Of a DNA stretch of 64,000 nucleotides, positions 42,231 to 50,427 are shown in pieces (within the stretch, counting starts at the first letter, position 1; each line of letters begins with the position of its first letter). The stretch is from Mesorhizobium sp. AR02 (GTDB taxonomy: Bacteria; Pseudomonadota; Alphaproteobacteria; Rhizobiales; Rhizobiaceae): contig NZ_CP080531.1 of assembly GCF_024746835.1 (NCBI RefSeq), positions 2,728,001 through 2,792,000 on the forward strand. Reading direction: 5' to 3'. Position numbers and translations under genes: made by a program. The notes beneath the pieces are model-generated. The model ran no database searches. It was not told the origin of the DNA and saw nothing but the letters and a program-made list of their open reading frames with translations.

Positions 42231-43871
42231 TCACCCCTCCAACCAAACCTTCTCAAAATGCTGCTCCAGCGCCTGGTGCTGCTCACACCCCTCCACCCCT
42301 TTGCGATAGGTCCTGTACACCGAGCGCCAGTAGGGTTGGATGATGATGCCCGAGTCGCGCAGATTCTTCTCGATGCCGGCCATGATCTCCTTGCGGGCCT
42401 TGGCATCGGGGGTGGCGAGCGCCTTGTCGAGGAGGTCGTCGAACTCCTTGCTGGCGTAGGCGCTTTCGTTCCAGGCGGCACCCGATTTGTAGGCGAGCGC
42501 CAGCACCTGGACGCCGAGCGGACGGCCGAGCCATTCGGTGCAGGAGAAAGGATATTTGCTCCAGTCGTTCCAGAAGGTGGCGGCGGGCAGCACGGTGCGC
42601 TTGATCTTGAGGCCGGCCTCGCGCATCTGCGCGGCAATCGCGTCGCCCGTGCTCTTCTGCCATTCGACGTCGACCGAGATCAGCTCGTATTCATGGTCAG
42701 CCTTGCCGGAGACGGCGAGCAGTTTCTTCGCCTCCTCCACGTCGCGTTTGGCCGGGCCGATATCGGCATATTCGGGATGCATGGGGCCGACATGGTGGTT
42801 GTCGGCGGGCTTGCCCCTGCCGTCGAGGCCGAGCTTCAGCACGGCTGAATTGTCGACGGCGAGCTGGGCGGCGCGGCGCAGCTGGATGTCGTCATAGGGC
42901 GCGTTGCCGATATTGAAGCGGGCGACGATGGTGGAGCCGGTGGCGATCTCGGAATTTTTGAGCCCCATCTTGTCGGTCTGCGCGACGGCGTCGGAAGCGG
43001 TTTCGTGGTCGGTGTCGATCTCGCCAGATTCGAAGGCCGACAGCATGGCGTTGGGGTCGGAGCCGTAGTCGACCCATTTGATACCGTCGAGCCAGAACTC
43101 GCCCTTCCACCAGGGCTTGTCCTTGCGGCGCACTTCGGCGGTGGTCTCGGCGCCCCAGCTGACCAGCTCGCAGGGGCCGGTGGTGATGGCGAGCGCCTTC
43201 ATGGGGTCGCCGTCGCCGTCATAGGAGCGGTGCATGATCAACGCGGGGTAGTCCGCCATGCCGGCGATCAGCGAAATGTCGGGTTTTGGCAAATTCAGCT
43301 TGATGGTGAAGTCGTCGACCTTCTCGATGCCGCCATCGACCACCTTCTTGGTGTCGGCATTGACCAGGGCGCCCATGCGCGCGGCGACCGAATTGCCGGC
43401 GACGCCGGCCTCGCACCAGCGGGTGAGGTTGTGGACGACATCGTCGGCGTTGAAGGTGTCGCCGTTCGACCAGGAAATGCCCTTGCGCACATGCAGCGTC
43501 AGGGTTTTGGCGTCGTCGCTCATCTCCCATTTTTCCAGGAGCCAGGGCTCGAACGAGAAATCGGTGTTCCAGCGCACCAGATATTCGTTGCAGTGGCGGG
43601 CGACATTGGACATTTCGACGCCGTCGAAGGTGCGCGGGTCCTTGAAACCCTTGACGTTCATGGCGACGCGCAAGGTGCCACCCTTCCTGGGCTCGGCGGC
43701 ACGGGCCAGGGTCGCGGTCAGGCCGCCAAGCGCGAGCGCGCCGGCGGCGCTGACGCCGAGGCCGGCCATCAGGGCAAAATATTCGCGGCGGTTGATGCCA
43801 CCCTTTTTGAAATCGTCGGCGACGGGCTTGGCTTGCGGGTGCAGTTTGCGGTCGGTCAGCATGAATTTCAT
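42231..43871 (-). CDS. Family-5 ABC transporter solute-binding protein (Tat-exported)
   Basis: A 546-residue periplasmic binding protein of the oligopeptide/family-5 type. The N-terminal signal has a twin-arginine-like motif ([10 protein letters not shown]) and hydrophobic h-region. [21 protein letters not shown] follows after cleavage near ARA-AE, and [19 protein letters not shown] is the family signature. It should deliver a peptide, opine or similar ligand to an ABC permease. No permease or ATPase gene is adjacent, so it is an orphan here. The ATG at 43871 fits. Confidence 0.85.
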   Translation of the reverse strand: MKFMLTDRKLHPQAKPVADDFKKGGINRREYFALMAGLGVSAAGALALGGLTATLARAAEPRKGGTLRVAMNVKGFKDPRTFDGVEMSNVARHCNEYLVRWNTDFSFEPWLLEKWEMSDDAKTLTLHVRKGISWSNGDTFNADDVVHNLTRWCEAGVAGNSVAARMGALVNADTKKVVDGGIEKVDDFTIKLNLPKPDISLIAGMADYPALIMHRSYDGDGDPMKALAITTGPCELVSWGAETTAEVRRKDKPWWKGEFWLDGIKWVDYGSDPNAMLSAFESGEIDTDHETASDAVAQTDKMGLKNSEIATGSTIVARFNIGNAPYDDIQLRRAAQLAVDNSAVLKLGLDGRGKPADNHHVGPMHPEYADIGPAKRDVEEAKKLLAVSGKADHEYELISVDVEWQKSTGDAIAAQMREAGLKIKRTVLPAATFWNDWSKYPFSCTEWLGRPLGVQVLALAYKSGAAWNESAYASKEFDDLLDKALATPDAKARKEIMAGIEKNLRDSGIIIQPYWRSVYRTYRKGVEGCEQHQALEQHFEKVWLEG

Positions 43872-44112
43872 CGTCGTTCCCTTTGTCGTTGGGCGTCCCG
43901 ACGAATCGCCAACGCGGGGGCGGCTGCGACCGCCGGGACGCCTTTGCCTGAGGCGGCGATGATAGGGCTGGGTGACGTGAGGGAGTGTTCTGGAATCCGC
44001 AGGAGTTGTGCGGTGCTCCGCAGGGGGGTAGGCCGTGGCCTGTGGGGCAATCCAGCCCTGGTGGCTGCCGAGTTCCGCCCTCCTGGCCTGCGGCTTCGCG
44101 TTTCACCAGCGG

Positions 44113-44264
44113 CTTCCCCCACTCCGTCTCGGCTTCGCCGAGCCACCTCTCCCCCCTCCGGAGGGAGAGGAAAGACGCCAGGGTCGGTAAACTCGCGCCT
44201 TTCCTCTCCCCCGTCGATCGGGGGAGAGGTGGCGAGCGAAGCTCGACGGAGTGGGGGTCGACCC
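44113..44264. repeat. Intergenic repeat C, copy 1 (downstream of secB)
   Basis: Arms CCCCCACTCCGTCTCGGC...CTCCGGAGGGAGAGGAAAG and CCTTTCCTCTCCCCCGTCGATCGG...CGACGGAGTGGGGGTCG face each other. A second composite copy with the arms in the opposite order is at 45132-45331, upstream of secB; a third partial one is at 52860-52957. Confidence 0.7.
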
Positions 44265-44357
44265 ATGGCTCGACCGTTGTATTTCGATCGACCAGAACCC
44301 GGTTAAGGTGGCGCCTATGGGTGCTGTCCCACCAGCGTCGCGGGTCATCAAGGCAAC

Positions 44358-44385
44358 AAAAAACCCGGCTCAAGGCCGGGTTTTT
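44358..44385 (-). terminator. Intrinsic terminator after secB
   Basis: AAAACCCGGC-TCAAG-GCCGGGTTTT forms a perfect 10-bp stem. A runs on one side and T runs on the other make it a bidirectional Rho-independent terminator. It is 21 bp past the secB stop on the minus strand. Confidence 0.85.
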
Positions 44386-44405
44386 CGAGGCATTCTGTAG
44401 ATAGT

Positions 44406-44912
44406 TCAGCTCACCTTGACCTTCGAGGCCGCGGCCTGGTCTTCGGCGATCTTCTGCTGGAACATCTGCGCGAAGTCGATTGGGTCGAGCATCAGCGGCG
44501 GGAAGCCGCCATTGCGGGTTGCCTCGGCGATGATCTGGCGGGCGAATGGGAACAGAAGCCGCGGGCATTCGATGAACAGGATCGGCAGCATGTGCTCCTG
44601 CGGGAAGCCCGAGATGGCGAAGACGCCGCCATAGACCAGCTCGACGTTGAACAGCACTTCCTGGTCGAAGGAGGCCTTGGCGTTCAGCGTCAGATTGACA
44701 TCGAACTGCTTGTCGGAGAGCGGGTTGGCGTTGACATTGACGTTGATGGCGATGCCGGGGGCCTTGTCGCGGCCGCGCAGCGAGTTCGGCGCGCCGGGGC
44801 TTTCGAAGGACAGGTCCTTCACATACTGGGCGAGCACGTTGAGCGACGGCTGCGCCGCCGTGTTGCCGTTTCCGTTGGCCGCGCCGACCGGCGCGTCATC
44901 ATTGCTGGCCAT
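44406..44912 (-). CDS. secB: Protein-export chaperone SecB
   Basis: A 168-residue tetrameric chaperone that keeps preproteins unfolded and hands them to SecA. It has the SecB core [55 protein letters not shown] and [15 protein letters not shown], preceded by ~20 Asn/Gly-rich residues. The start at 44912 is conserved in family length; the open frame upstream is not. It is read toward a strong terminator. The fxsA and Tim44-type genes lie upstream, a usual order in this bacterial order. Confidence 0.95.
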   Translation of the reverse strand: MASNDDAPVGAANGNGNTAAQPSLNVLAQYVKDLSFESPGAPNSLRGRDKAPGIAINVNVNANPLSDKQFDVNLTLNAKASFDQEVLFNVELVYGGVFAISGFPQEHMLPILFIECPRLLFPFARQIIAEATRNGGFPPLMLDPIDFAQMFQQKIAEDQAAASKVKVS

Positions 44913-45131
44913 GAGCCTGATATCCTTTTCCCCTGGGCAGCGTTGCTGACCGAATTGAAATCGGGCGTTCGCTACCATGGCCGGCATGACAAGACAAGGT
45001 TTGCCGCCTTGGGGCTCGGGGGCAATCGCCATAGGCTGTGTTGGCTGCGGTTGGGTGTGGAGAGATCATCGTCGAGGTCGGCGCCGCCCCTCATCTGGCT
45101 GCCCGTCCCCCGCGGCCGTTGCGGAAGGGCG

Positions 45132-45331
45132 CCCTTCCTCTCCCCCGTCGATCGGGGGAGAGGTGTCGAGCGAAGCTCGACGGAGTGGGGGTCGACCCTT
45201 GGGCGCAAGGCGAGGCAATGCCTGCGCCTTGCGCCCTTTTCAATATCCGTTCGCGGTGCTTGCCAGGTGGTTCCCCCACTCCGTCTCGGCTTCGCCGAGC
45301 CACCTCTCCCCCCTCCGGAGGGAGAGGAAAG
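45132..45331. repeat. Intergenic repeat C, copy 2 (upstream of secB)
   Basis: Contains the CTCTCCCCCGTCGATCGGGG...CGACGGAGTGGGGG arm and, after ~70 bp, the CCCCCACTCCGTCTCGGC...GGAGGGAGAGG arm, i.e. the arm order is reversed relative to 44113-44264. A GGCGCAAGGCG/TGCGCCTTGCGCC hairpin lies between the arms. It fills most of the 478-bp gap between secB and fxsA. Confidence 0.7.
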
Positions 45332-45390
45332 GAGCCTAGCTGGGGCGGCGCTGGCCTTTCAGAACAAATCAGAACACTGCAACCGCGTTC

Positions 45391-45891
45391 TCAGTCGTCC
45401 TTGAGACGCCGCCACGGCGAGTTGTGGTCCGGTCCGCGCTTGAAATCGTCCTCGCGCGAATAGTCGCCGTCGTCGAGGTCGATGACCTTGTCGCGCTGGC
45501 GGCCGCGAAAACCGCCGGCCGAGAAGTCGGTGGCGACGACGATGCGGCCCTTGAACCGGCGCCAGGCAAGGTCGCGCACCGGCGGCAGAAACAGCAGCAG
45601 GCCGATAATGTCCGTGATGAAGCCGGGGATGATCAACAGGATCGCGGCGACCACGATCATGGCGCCGTGGGCGAGATGGCGGCTGGGATCATGGCCGGCA
45701 TCCATCTCGGCGCGCACCCGCGCCATGACGCCAAAACCCTGGTGCCTGAGCAGAAGCACGCCGGCGATGCTCGACGCCAGCACCAGGCCGACCGTCGCCA
45801 GCGCGCCGACCTCGCGGCCGACAATGACGAAACCGGCGATTTCCAGCAGCGGCAGTGCGAGAAGAAAGAGGGGAAGCAGCGAAATGCGCAA
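45391..45891 (-). CDS. fxsA: FxsA family membrane protein
   Basis: A 166-residue cytoplasmic-membrane protein with an N-terminal hydrophobic helix (LPLFLLALPLLEIAGFVIVG). The segment VGALATVGLVLASSIAGVLLL and the motif IPGFITDIIGLLLFLPPVR are typical of FxsA, named for suppressing F-plasmid exclusion of phage T7. The charged Arg/Asp tail is variable. It is divergent from the Tim44-like gene. Confidence 0.88.
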   Translation of the reverse strand: MRISLLPLFLLALPLLEIAGFVIVGREVGALATVGLVLASSIAGVLLLRHQGFGVMARVRAEMDAGHDPSRHLAHGAMIVVAAILLIIPGFITDIIGLLLFLPPVRDLAWRRFKGRIVVATDFSAGGFRGRQRDKVIDLDDGDYSREDDFKRGPDHNSPWRRLKDD

Positions 45892-46108
45892 GTCCTGGCA
45901 ACCTTTTCGGTCGTTTTGGTCGTTTCGATTGTTTTGTCCCGCTGGCGACCAATCGCCGCTGGCACGGAGGCTATTAGATAGGTATGCCTGCCTTTGATTT
46001 GAATGATTGCACCTTGCGTTCTATATGCTTTGAATGTTGAACGCTATGCGACCGCGGCTTGTTGGCTGGATGGTCCGGCCTCGAGGCAGGGATTGATTGG
46101 CGGAAGAT

Positions 46109-46816
46109 ATGGGATTCTTCGACTTCGGCACGATTTTCTTCCTGATCGCGGCGGTGGTGATCTTCTTCCAGCTGCGCAACGTGCTGGGCCGTCGGACCGG
46201 GAGCGAGCGGCCGCCCTTCGATCCCTATACGGCGGCGCGCACCGACAAGGACGCCACGCAGAAGCCCGAGAATGTCGTTTCGCTGCCGCGCAAGCGGCTG
46301 CCGGGCGAACCGGCGCCGGCCGACGCCTATACGGCGATCGACGCCTTCGCCAAACCCGACACCGATCTCAACAAGGGCCTGCGCACGATCAAGGACAATG
46401 ATCCGTCCTTCGATCCGAAGGGTTTCGTCGACGGCGCCAAGATGGCCTATGAGATGATCGTCATGGCCTATGCCGACGGCGACCGCAAAACGCTGAAGAA
46501 CCTGTTGTCGCGCGAGGTTTTCGACGGTTTCGTCGCCGCGATCGGCGAACGCGAGGCCAAGTCGGAAAAGATCCAGTCCTCCTTCGTCGGCATCGACAAG
46601 GCCGATATCGTCTCGGCCGAGATGAAGGGCGGCGAGGCGCATGTGACGCTGCGCATCATCAGCGAACTGATTTCGGCGACGCGCGACAAGGCCGGTGCCG
46701 TCATCGACGGCGATCCGGAAACCGTGGCCGAGGTCAAGGATGTCTGGACCTTCGCCCGCGATACGCGCTCGCGCGATCCGAACTGGAAGCTCGTCGCCAC
46801 CGAAGAAGAAGACTGA
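46109..46816 (+). CDS. Tim44/TimA-family inner-membrane protein
   Basis: About 235 residues: a single N-terminal membrane helix (FDFGTIFFLIAAVVIFFQL), a Pro-rich linker, and a C-terminal Tim44-like domain (about 105-235) with FVDGAKMAYEMIVMAYADGD and VWTFARDTRSRDPNWKLVATE. Bacterial relatives (TimA) may act near the Sec machinery. The ATG at 46109 starts at the conserved MGFFDFGTI; a TTG at 46097 is possible. A short gap links it to mltA. Confidence 0.87.
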   Translation: MGFFDFGTIFFLIAAVVIFFQLRNVLGRRTGSERPPFDPYTAARTDKDATQKPENVVSLPRKRLPGEPAPADAYTAIDAFAKPDTDLNKGLRTIKDNDPSFDPKGFVDGAKMAYEMIVMAYADGDRKTLKNLLSREVFDGFVAAIGEREAKSEKIQSSFVGIDKADIVSAEMKGGEAHVTLRIISELISATRDKAGAVIDGDPETVAEVKDVWTFARDTRSRDPNWKLVATEEED

Positions 46817-46837
46817 GTCCGGAACAGGCGGGCTCCG

Positions 46838-47935
46838 GTGTCGCTGTCGCCTCTCCTTGTTGAAAGGTCCTTTGGCGACCTACCTGGCTGGGGCGACGAC
46901 GACCATCTGCCGGCCTTCGAGGCTTTTCGCCGCTCCGCCTTCCATGTGCTGGTAAAACCCTATCGCAGCGGCGCGCTCGGCGTCGATTTCAGCGCCTTCG
47001 CGGAGGCTTACGCCGAAGCGCGCGCCGCCTCGCCGGTGAACCGCTCGGAGGCCCGCGCCTTCTTCGAACGCCATTTTGTCCCCATGCTGGTCCGCTCCGA
47101 AACCGGCGCCGGCCTCGTCACCGGCTTCTACGAGCCGCAAGTCCAGGCTTCGCCGGTGCGGACGGAGCGTTTTGCCGTGCCGCTGTTGTCGCGCCCGGCC
47201 GATCTCGTCGATGTCGACGACGCCAACCGGCCGCAAGGGATGGATTCTTATCTCGCCTTCGCGCGCCGGACAGCGGACGGACTGGCCGAATATCCTGACC
47301 GTGGCACGATCGAGCGCGGCGCGCTCAGGAGCCAAGGGCTGGAGATCGCCTGGCTGGCCGACAAGGTCGATGCCTTCTTCATCCATGTGCAAGGGGCGGC
47401 ACGGCTCGCCATGACCGACGGCCGGCTTTGCCGCGTCACCTACGCCGCCAAATCCGGCCAGCGTTTCACCGGGCCGGGCAAGGTGCTGAGCGAGCTGGGT
47501 GAAATCCCGCTCGCCGAAGTGACGATGCAGTCGATCCGCGCCTGGTTCAAGGCGCATCCGGACCGCGTCGACGAGATCCTGTGGCAGAACCGCTCCTACA
47601 TCTTCTTCCGCGAGGCCGACGTCGAGGACGCCGCGCTCGGCCCGATCGCCGCCGCCAAGGTGCCGCTGACGCCGGGCCGCTCGGTTGCAGTCGACCGGCT
47701 GCTGCACACATTCGGCACGCCGTTCCATATCGACGCGCCGACGCTGACCGCCTTCGACGCAAAACCGTTCCGACGGCTGATGATCGCGCAGGACACCGGC
47801 TCGGCCATCACCGGGCCGGCGCGGGGCGATCTGTTTGCCGGCTCGGGCGATGCCGCCGGCGAGATCGCCGGCGTGGTGCGCAACGCCGCCGATTTCTACG
47901 CGCTGGTGCCGCGCGCGCTGGCCGGGGGTGCCTGA
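46838..47935 (+). CDS. MltA-family lytic murein transglycosylase
   Basis: A 365-residue enzyme with the MltA core (GLVTGFYEPQVQASP, AWLADKVDAFFIHVQGAARL, SYIFFR) and a C-terminal 3D domain containing DTGSAITGPARGDLFAGSG, where the conserved aspartates lie. It cleaves the glycan strands of peptidoglycan to leave anhydro-muropeptides. No clear lipobox is present, unlike E. coli MltA. It is 21 bp after the Tim44-like gene, and its stop overlaps the Smr start (TGATG). Confidence 0.9.
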   Translation: MSLSPLLVERSFGDLPGWGDDDHLPAFEAFRRSAFHVLVKPYRSGALGVDFSAFAEAYAEARAASPVNRSEARAFFERHFVPMLVRSETGAGLVTGFYEPQVQASPVRTERFAVPLLSRPADLVDVDDANRPQGMDSYLAFARRTADGLAEYPDRGTIERGALRSQGLEIAWLADKVDAFFIHVQGAARLAMTDGRLCRVTYAAKSGQRFTGPGKVLSELGEIPLAEVTMQSIRAWFKAHPDRVDEILWQNRSYIFFREADVEDAALGPIAAAKVPLTPGRSVAVDRLLHTFGTPFHIDAPTLTAFDAKPFRRLMIAQDTGSAITGPARGDLFAGSGDAAGEIAGVVRNAADFYALVPRALAGGA

Positions 47936-48465
47936 TGAGCAAGCGCCCGGACAGGCTCAGCGAGGACGACCGGGTGCTGTGGAACCTGGTGGCTCGCACG
48001 GCCAAGCCGCTCAAGGGCAGGATTTCGGTCGACATCCCCGACATGGCCATCGAGGCCAAGCCGACGACGACGCAGACGGCTCAGCCCGCCGCCAATGCGC
48101 CGGGTGCGGTGAAGCCGAAGGTGCAGCACGTCACACACCGGCTCGACGAACCGACGCTGGACAAATTGTCGAAGGGCCGGCTGCCGATCGAGGGCCGCGT
48201 CGACCTGCATGGCATGACGCAGGACGAGGCCTATTCGCTGCTGTTCTCGTTCCTGCACCGGGCGCATGCCGGCGGCATCCGCTATGTGCTGGTCATCACC
48301 GGCAAGGGATCGTCCTCCGGCGGCGACGGCGTGCTGCGGCGCGCCGTGCCCGCCTGGCTGTCGACGCCGGCGTTCCGGCCGCTGGTCTCCAGCCACGACC
48401 ATGCCGCCCGCAACCATGGCGGCTCGGGCGCGCTCTATATCAGGCTGCGGCGGGTGCGCGCATGA
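47935..48465 (+). CDS. Smr-domain protein
   Basis: A 176-residue protein with a charged N-terminus and a C-terminal Smr domain (about 88-176) with RVDLHGMTQDEAYSLLFSFL and YVLVITGKGSSSGGDGVL, ending GGSGALYIRLRR. Smr domains can nick RNA or DNA and relate to the end of MutS2. The ATG overlaps the mltA stop (TGATG at 47933-47937), so the genes are translationally coupled. Confidence 0.9.
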   Translation: MSKRPDRLSEDDRVLWNLVARTAKPLKGRISVDIPDMAIEAKPTTTQTAQPAANAPGAVKPKVQHVTHRLDEPTLDKLSKGRLPIEGRVDLHGMTQDEAYSLLFSFLHRAHAGGIRYVLVITGKGSSSGGDGVLRRAVPAWLSTPAFRPLVSSHDHAARNHGGSGALYIRLRRVRA

Positions 48466-48484
48466 GGGCTGTGAGGCCAGGCGC

Positions 48485-48853
48485 ATGACGCCGTTCGGCG
48501 AGAAGCTGCGGGCGCTGCGAGCCGAGCGCGGCGTCAGCCAGAAGGACATGGCGGCGGCGATCGGCGTCAGCGCCGCCTATCTGTCGGCGCTCGAGCATGG
48601 CAGGCGCGGCGCGCCGACCTGGACGCTGATCCAGAAGATCATCGGCTATTTCAACATCATCTGGGACGATGCCGAGGAGTTGGCGCGGCTGGCCGAAGCC
48701 TCGCATCCACGCGTAAAACTCGACACGTCGGGCCTCAACCCCGCCGCCACCGAACTCGCCAATCTGCTGGCCGAGAACATCGAGAAACTGGACGAAGCGG
48801 AGCTGCGCCGCATCACCGCCTCGATCCGTGCCGCACTTGGCCGGCTGAAGTAA
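48485..48853 (+). CDS. XRE-type HTH regulator
   Basis: A 122-residue protein. Residues 5-60 form a Cro/C1 helix-turn-helix (FGEKLRALRAERGVSQKDMA, AAIGVSAAYLSALEHGRRG) with a WTLIQKIIGYF helix after it. A helical tail of ~60 residues follows. It is downstream of Smr in the conserved mltA-smr-xre order. The target is unknown. Confidence 0.85.
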   Translation: MTPFGEKLRALRAERGVSQKDMAAAIGVSAAYLSALEHGRRGAPTWTLIQKIIGYFNIIWDDAEELARLAEASHPRVKLDTSGLNPAATELANLLAENIEKLDEAELRRITASIRAALGRLK

Positions 48854-48943
48854 CTGGTTTTGCCCGGATTTTGGGAGGGTTGAATATCCGCTCGCTGCAA
48901 GACAGTGCCCGCCGGCGGCAGCCAGCGGGCAGCTGTGGTGAAA

Positions 48944-49198
48944 TCACGGCTTGCCGGTCGGGCCGCCATTGGGGTTGCCGCCGTTGGTGCCCGGGCGGCC
49001 ATTGTCATTATGGTCGCGGCCACCATTGCCGCCGCCCAGGCAGTCCGATGCACCGGTAGTGCCGCAACAACGGCCGGCCCAAAGGTCATTGAGCGTGGTC
49101 TTGACGCAGCTCGTGTCGGTCTGACCAGCCAGAGCGGATCCGGCAAAAGCGGATACCGCGACGGCGGCGAGAAGGGTGTTACGCAGGAAAGCAGTCAT
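48944..49198 (-). CDS. Small secreted Cys- and Gly/Asn-rich protein
   Basis: An 84-residue product with a signal peptide (cleavage near ALA-GQ), a CVKTTL...WAGRCCGTT segment with four cysteines including SDCLGG, and a Gly/Asn/Pro-rich tail. GGAGATTTCAA before ATG 49198 supports the start. The layout suggests a disulfide-bonded exported peptide with a flexible tail. No family is recognised. Confidence 0.6.
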   Translation of the reverse strand: MTAFLRNTLLAAVAVSAFAGSALAGQTDTSCVKTTLNDLWAGRCCGTTGASDCLGGGNGGRDHNDNGRPGTNGGNPNGGPTGKP

Positions 49199-49353
49199 TT
49201 GAAATCTCCATGGTTGGGTTTTCGTCATTCACGGCTGTGTGTCGCCGGGCGAACGGAAATGGTTCATGGAGGGATGCGAAATTTTCGGGGAATGCGCGAG
49301 ATGCGCGGCTGGCCATGTTGGCGCCGCCCCTCATCCGCCCTTCGGGCACCCCG

Positions 49354-49427
49354 GCCCTTCGCTGTCGCTTCGGGCGTTCGTTGTTCGAAAAGCCAAGCAA
49401 TTGGCTTTTCGTCCGCTGCGCGGACCA
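49354..49427. repeat. Intergenic repeat E, copy 2
   Basis: The reverse complement of this 74-bp block closely matches the repeat between cydA and cydB (25637-25710), including GACGAAAAGCCAA and GAACGCCC. The two copies are 24 kb apart and inverted relative to each other. Confidence 0.75.
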
Positions 49428-49563
49428 CGCCTCACCCCCGTGAACGGGGAGAAGGCAACAGCCGCGCGGTTGGCGCTTGTACATCGATGATTGGCGAAAG
49501 CGGCGATGACGGCGTCTTTCTCCCCGTTTACGGGGAGAAATGCCCGGCAGGGCAATGAGGGGC
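49428..49563. repeat. Intergenic repeat D, copy 3
   Basis: Two hairpins of the CTTCTCCCC family: CCCCCGTGAACGGGG beside GAGAAGG, and TTCTCCCCGTTTACGGGGAGAA, ending at TGAGGGGCAGCGCC. It lies next to repeat E in the 447-bp gap between the secreted Cys-rich gene and the transglutaminase-like gene. Confidence 0.65.
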
Positions 49564-49645
49564 AGCGCCAGCCTTTGCTATTTGCCTGGAATAACCGACA
49601 ACAGGCGTAGCGAAAGGAGCGGCGCTCCTAAAGCCGCTACCGGTC

Positions 49646-50260
49646 CTATTCCACCGACCCCACCAGAACCTGCTGGCCGCCGCGGATGGAGACCCAGCGG
49701 CCGGTGTTGTCGATCGCCTGCCGCTTGAGGAAGCGGTAGCCGGTCTGGTCCCAGGCCTTGACCTTGTCGGTCAGATTGTCGAGCACGTAGTCGCCCTTGT
49801 CGGTGCGCACCGTCAGCACGGAATGGCCTTCGCCATCGGGCTTGCGCACCACGGTGATGAGCAGATCGGCAAGCGAGATGCCCATGTGGGACAGCCGGCG
49901 GCGCTTTTCCAGGACATAGTCCTCGCAATCGCCATAGCCGTTGTCGGGATAGGTCCAGACCTCGTCCTTGCCGTAGTTCTCCATGTCACTCATCGGCTTG
50001 ACGGCGGCGTTGACCCTGGCGGTGACGTTGATCAGCTTGCGCATCAGCCCGTCGGTCATCCTGGCCGGTGCCAGATTGCTCGGACGGATCGAGCATTCGC
50101 CGGGGTGCAGCTTGCAGAAATCATAGTGGCCGATCGGCTGCGAGGTGATGCCCCCGGTCGCCATCGCTCCGGCAGCCAATGCCGGCCAGCTTCCCGTGGC
50201 TGCCAGACCGGCCGCAGCCACGCACAAACGCAGCCTTCTCGCCATTGTTGAGGAATTCAT
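49646..50260 (-). CDS. Bacterial transglutaminase-like cysteine proteinase (DUF920)
   Basis: A 204-residue exported protein of the BTLCP family. The signal peptide is followed by a catalytic triad pattern: Cys in YGDCEDYVLEKRR, His in GEGHSVLTVR and Asp in DNLTDKV. The domain relates to LapG, the periplasmic protease that releases biofilm adhesins, but no LapD or adhesin gene is nearby. The upstream gap has a perfect TTAA-N7-TTAA (50281-50295), the CtrA recognition form, so cell-cycle control is possible. Confidence 0.85.
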   Translation of the reverse strand: MNSSTMARRLRLCVAAAGLAATGSWPALAAGAMATGGITSQPIGHYDFCKLHPGECSIRPSNLAPARMTDGLMRKLINVTARVNAAVKPMSDMENYGKDEVWTYPDNGYGDCEDYVLEKRRRLSHMGISLADLLITVVRKPDGEGHSVLTVRTDKGDYVLDNLTDKVKAWDQTGYRFLKRQAIDNTGRWVSIRGGQQVLVGSVE

Positions 50261-50280
50261 TGTCCCCGCTCACCCTGTTG

Positions 50281-50295
50281 TTAACGAAACGTTAA
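50281..50295. promoter_or_regulatory. TTAA-N7-TTAA, candidate CtrA box
   Basis: TTAACGAAACGTTAA has the exact CtrA consensus spacing and is itself a palindrome (TTAACG-AAA-CGTTAA). It lies 21-35 bp upstream of the transglutaminase-like gene start. CtrA controls cell-cycle and surface genes in alphaproteobacteria. Confidence 0.5.
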
Positions 50296-50300
50296 GGGCG

Positions 50301-50319
50301 ATTGACAGTCCGTGTCAAT
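50301..50319. promoter_or_regulatory. ATTGACA-N5-TGTCAAT inverted repeat
   Basis: A perfect 7-bp inverted repeat, 5 bp after the CtrA-like box. The palindrome may be an operator; it also offers TTGACA on both strands as a possible -35 box. Confidence 0.4.
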
Positions 50320-50370
50320 TACGACGACAGGCTGATTGGCAGCATGGTTACCCGCGGGGAGGGCCAGCGT

Positions 50371-50395
50371 CACTTGTGCAACAGAAGCACAAGTG
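50371..50395. terminator. CACTTGTGC/GCACAAGTG hairpin after phaZ
   Basis: A perfect 9-bp stem with a 7-base loop lies 33 bp past the end of phaZ (which reads toward it). The T run lies on the plus strand side, so it may terminate transcription there or mark a stable 3' end for phaZ. Confidence 0.45.
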
Positions 50396-50427
50396 CGCCG
50401 ATTTTTCAGATCTTGTCCCGGAATGGC

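Noticed and set aside
49646..50260. Transglutaminase-like protease as lasso leader peptidase for the RiPP-like gene
   Set aside because: It belongs to the exported BTLCP/LapG-like family with a signal peptide and is 8 kb away.
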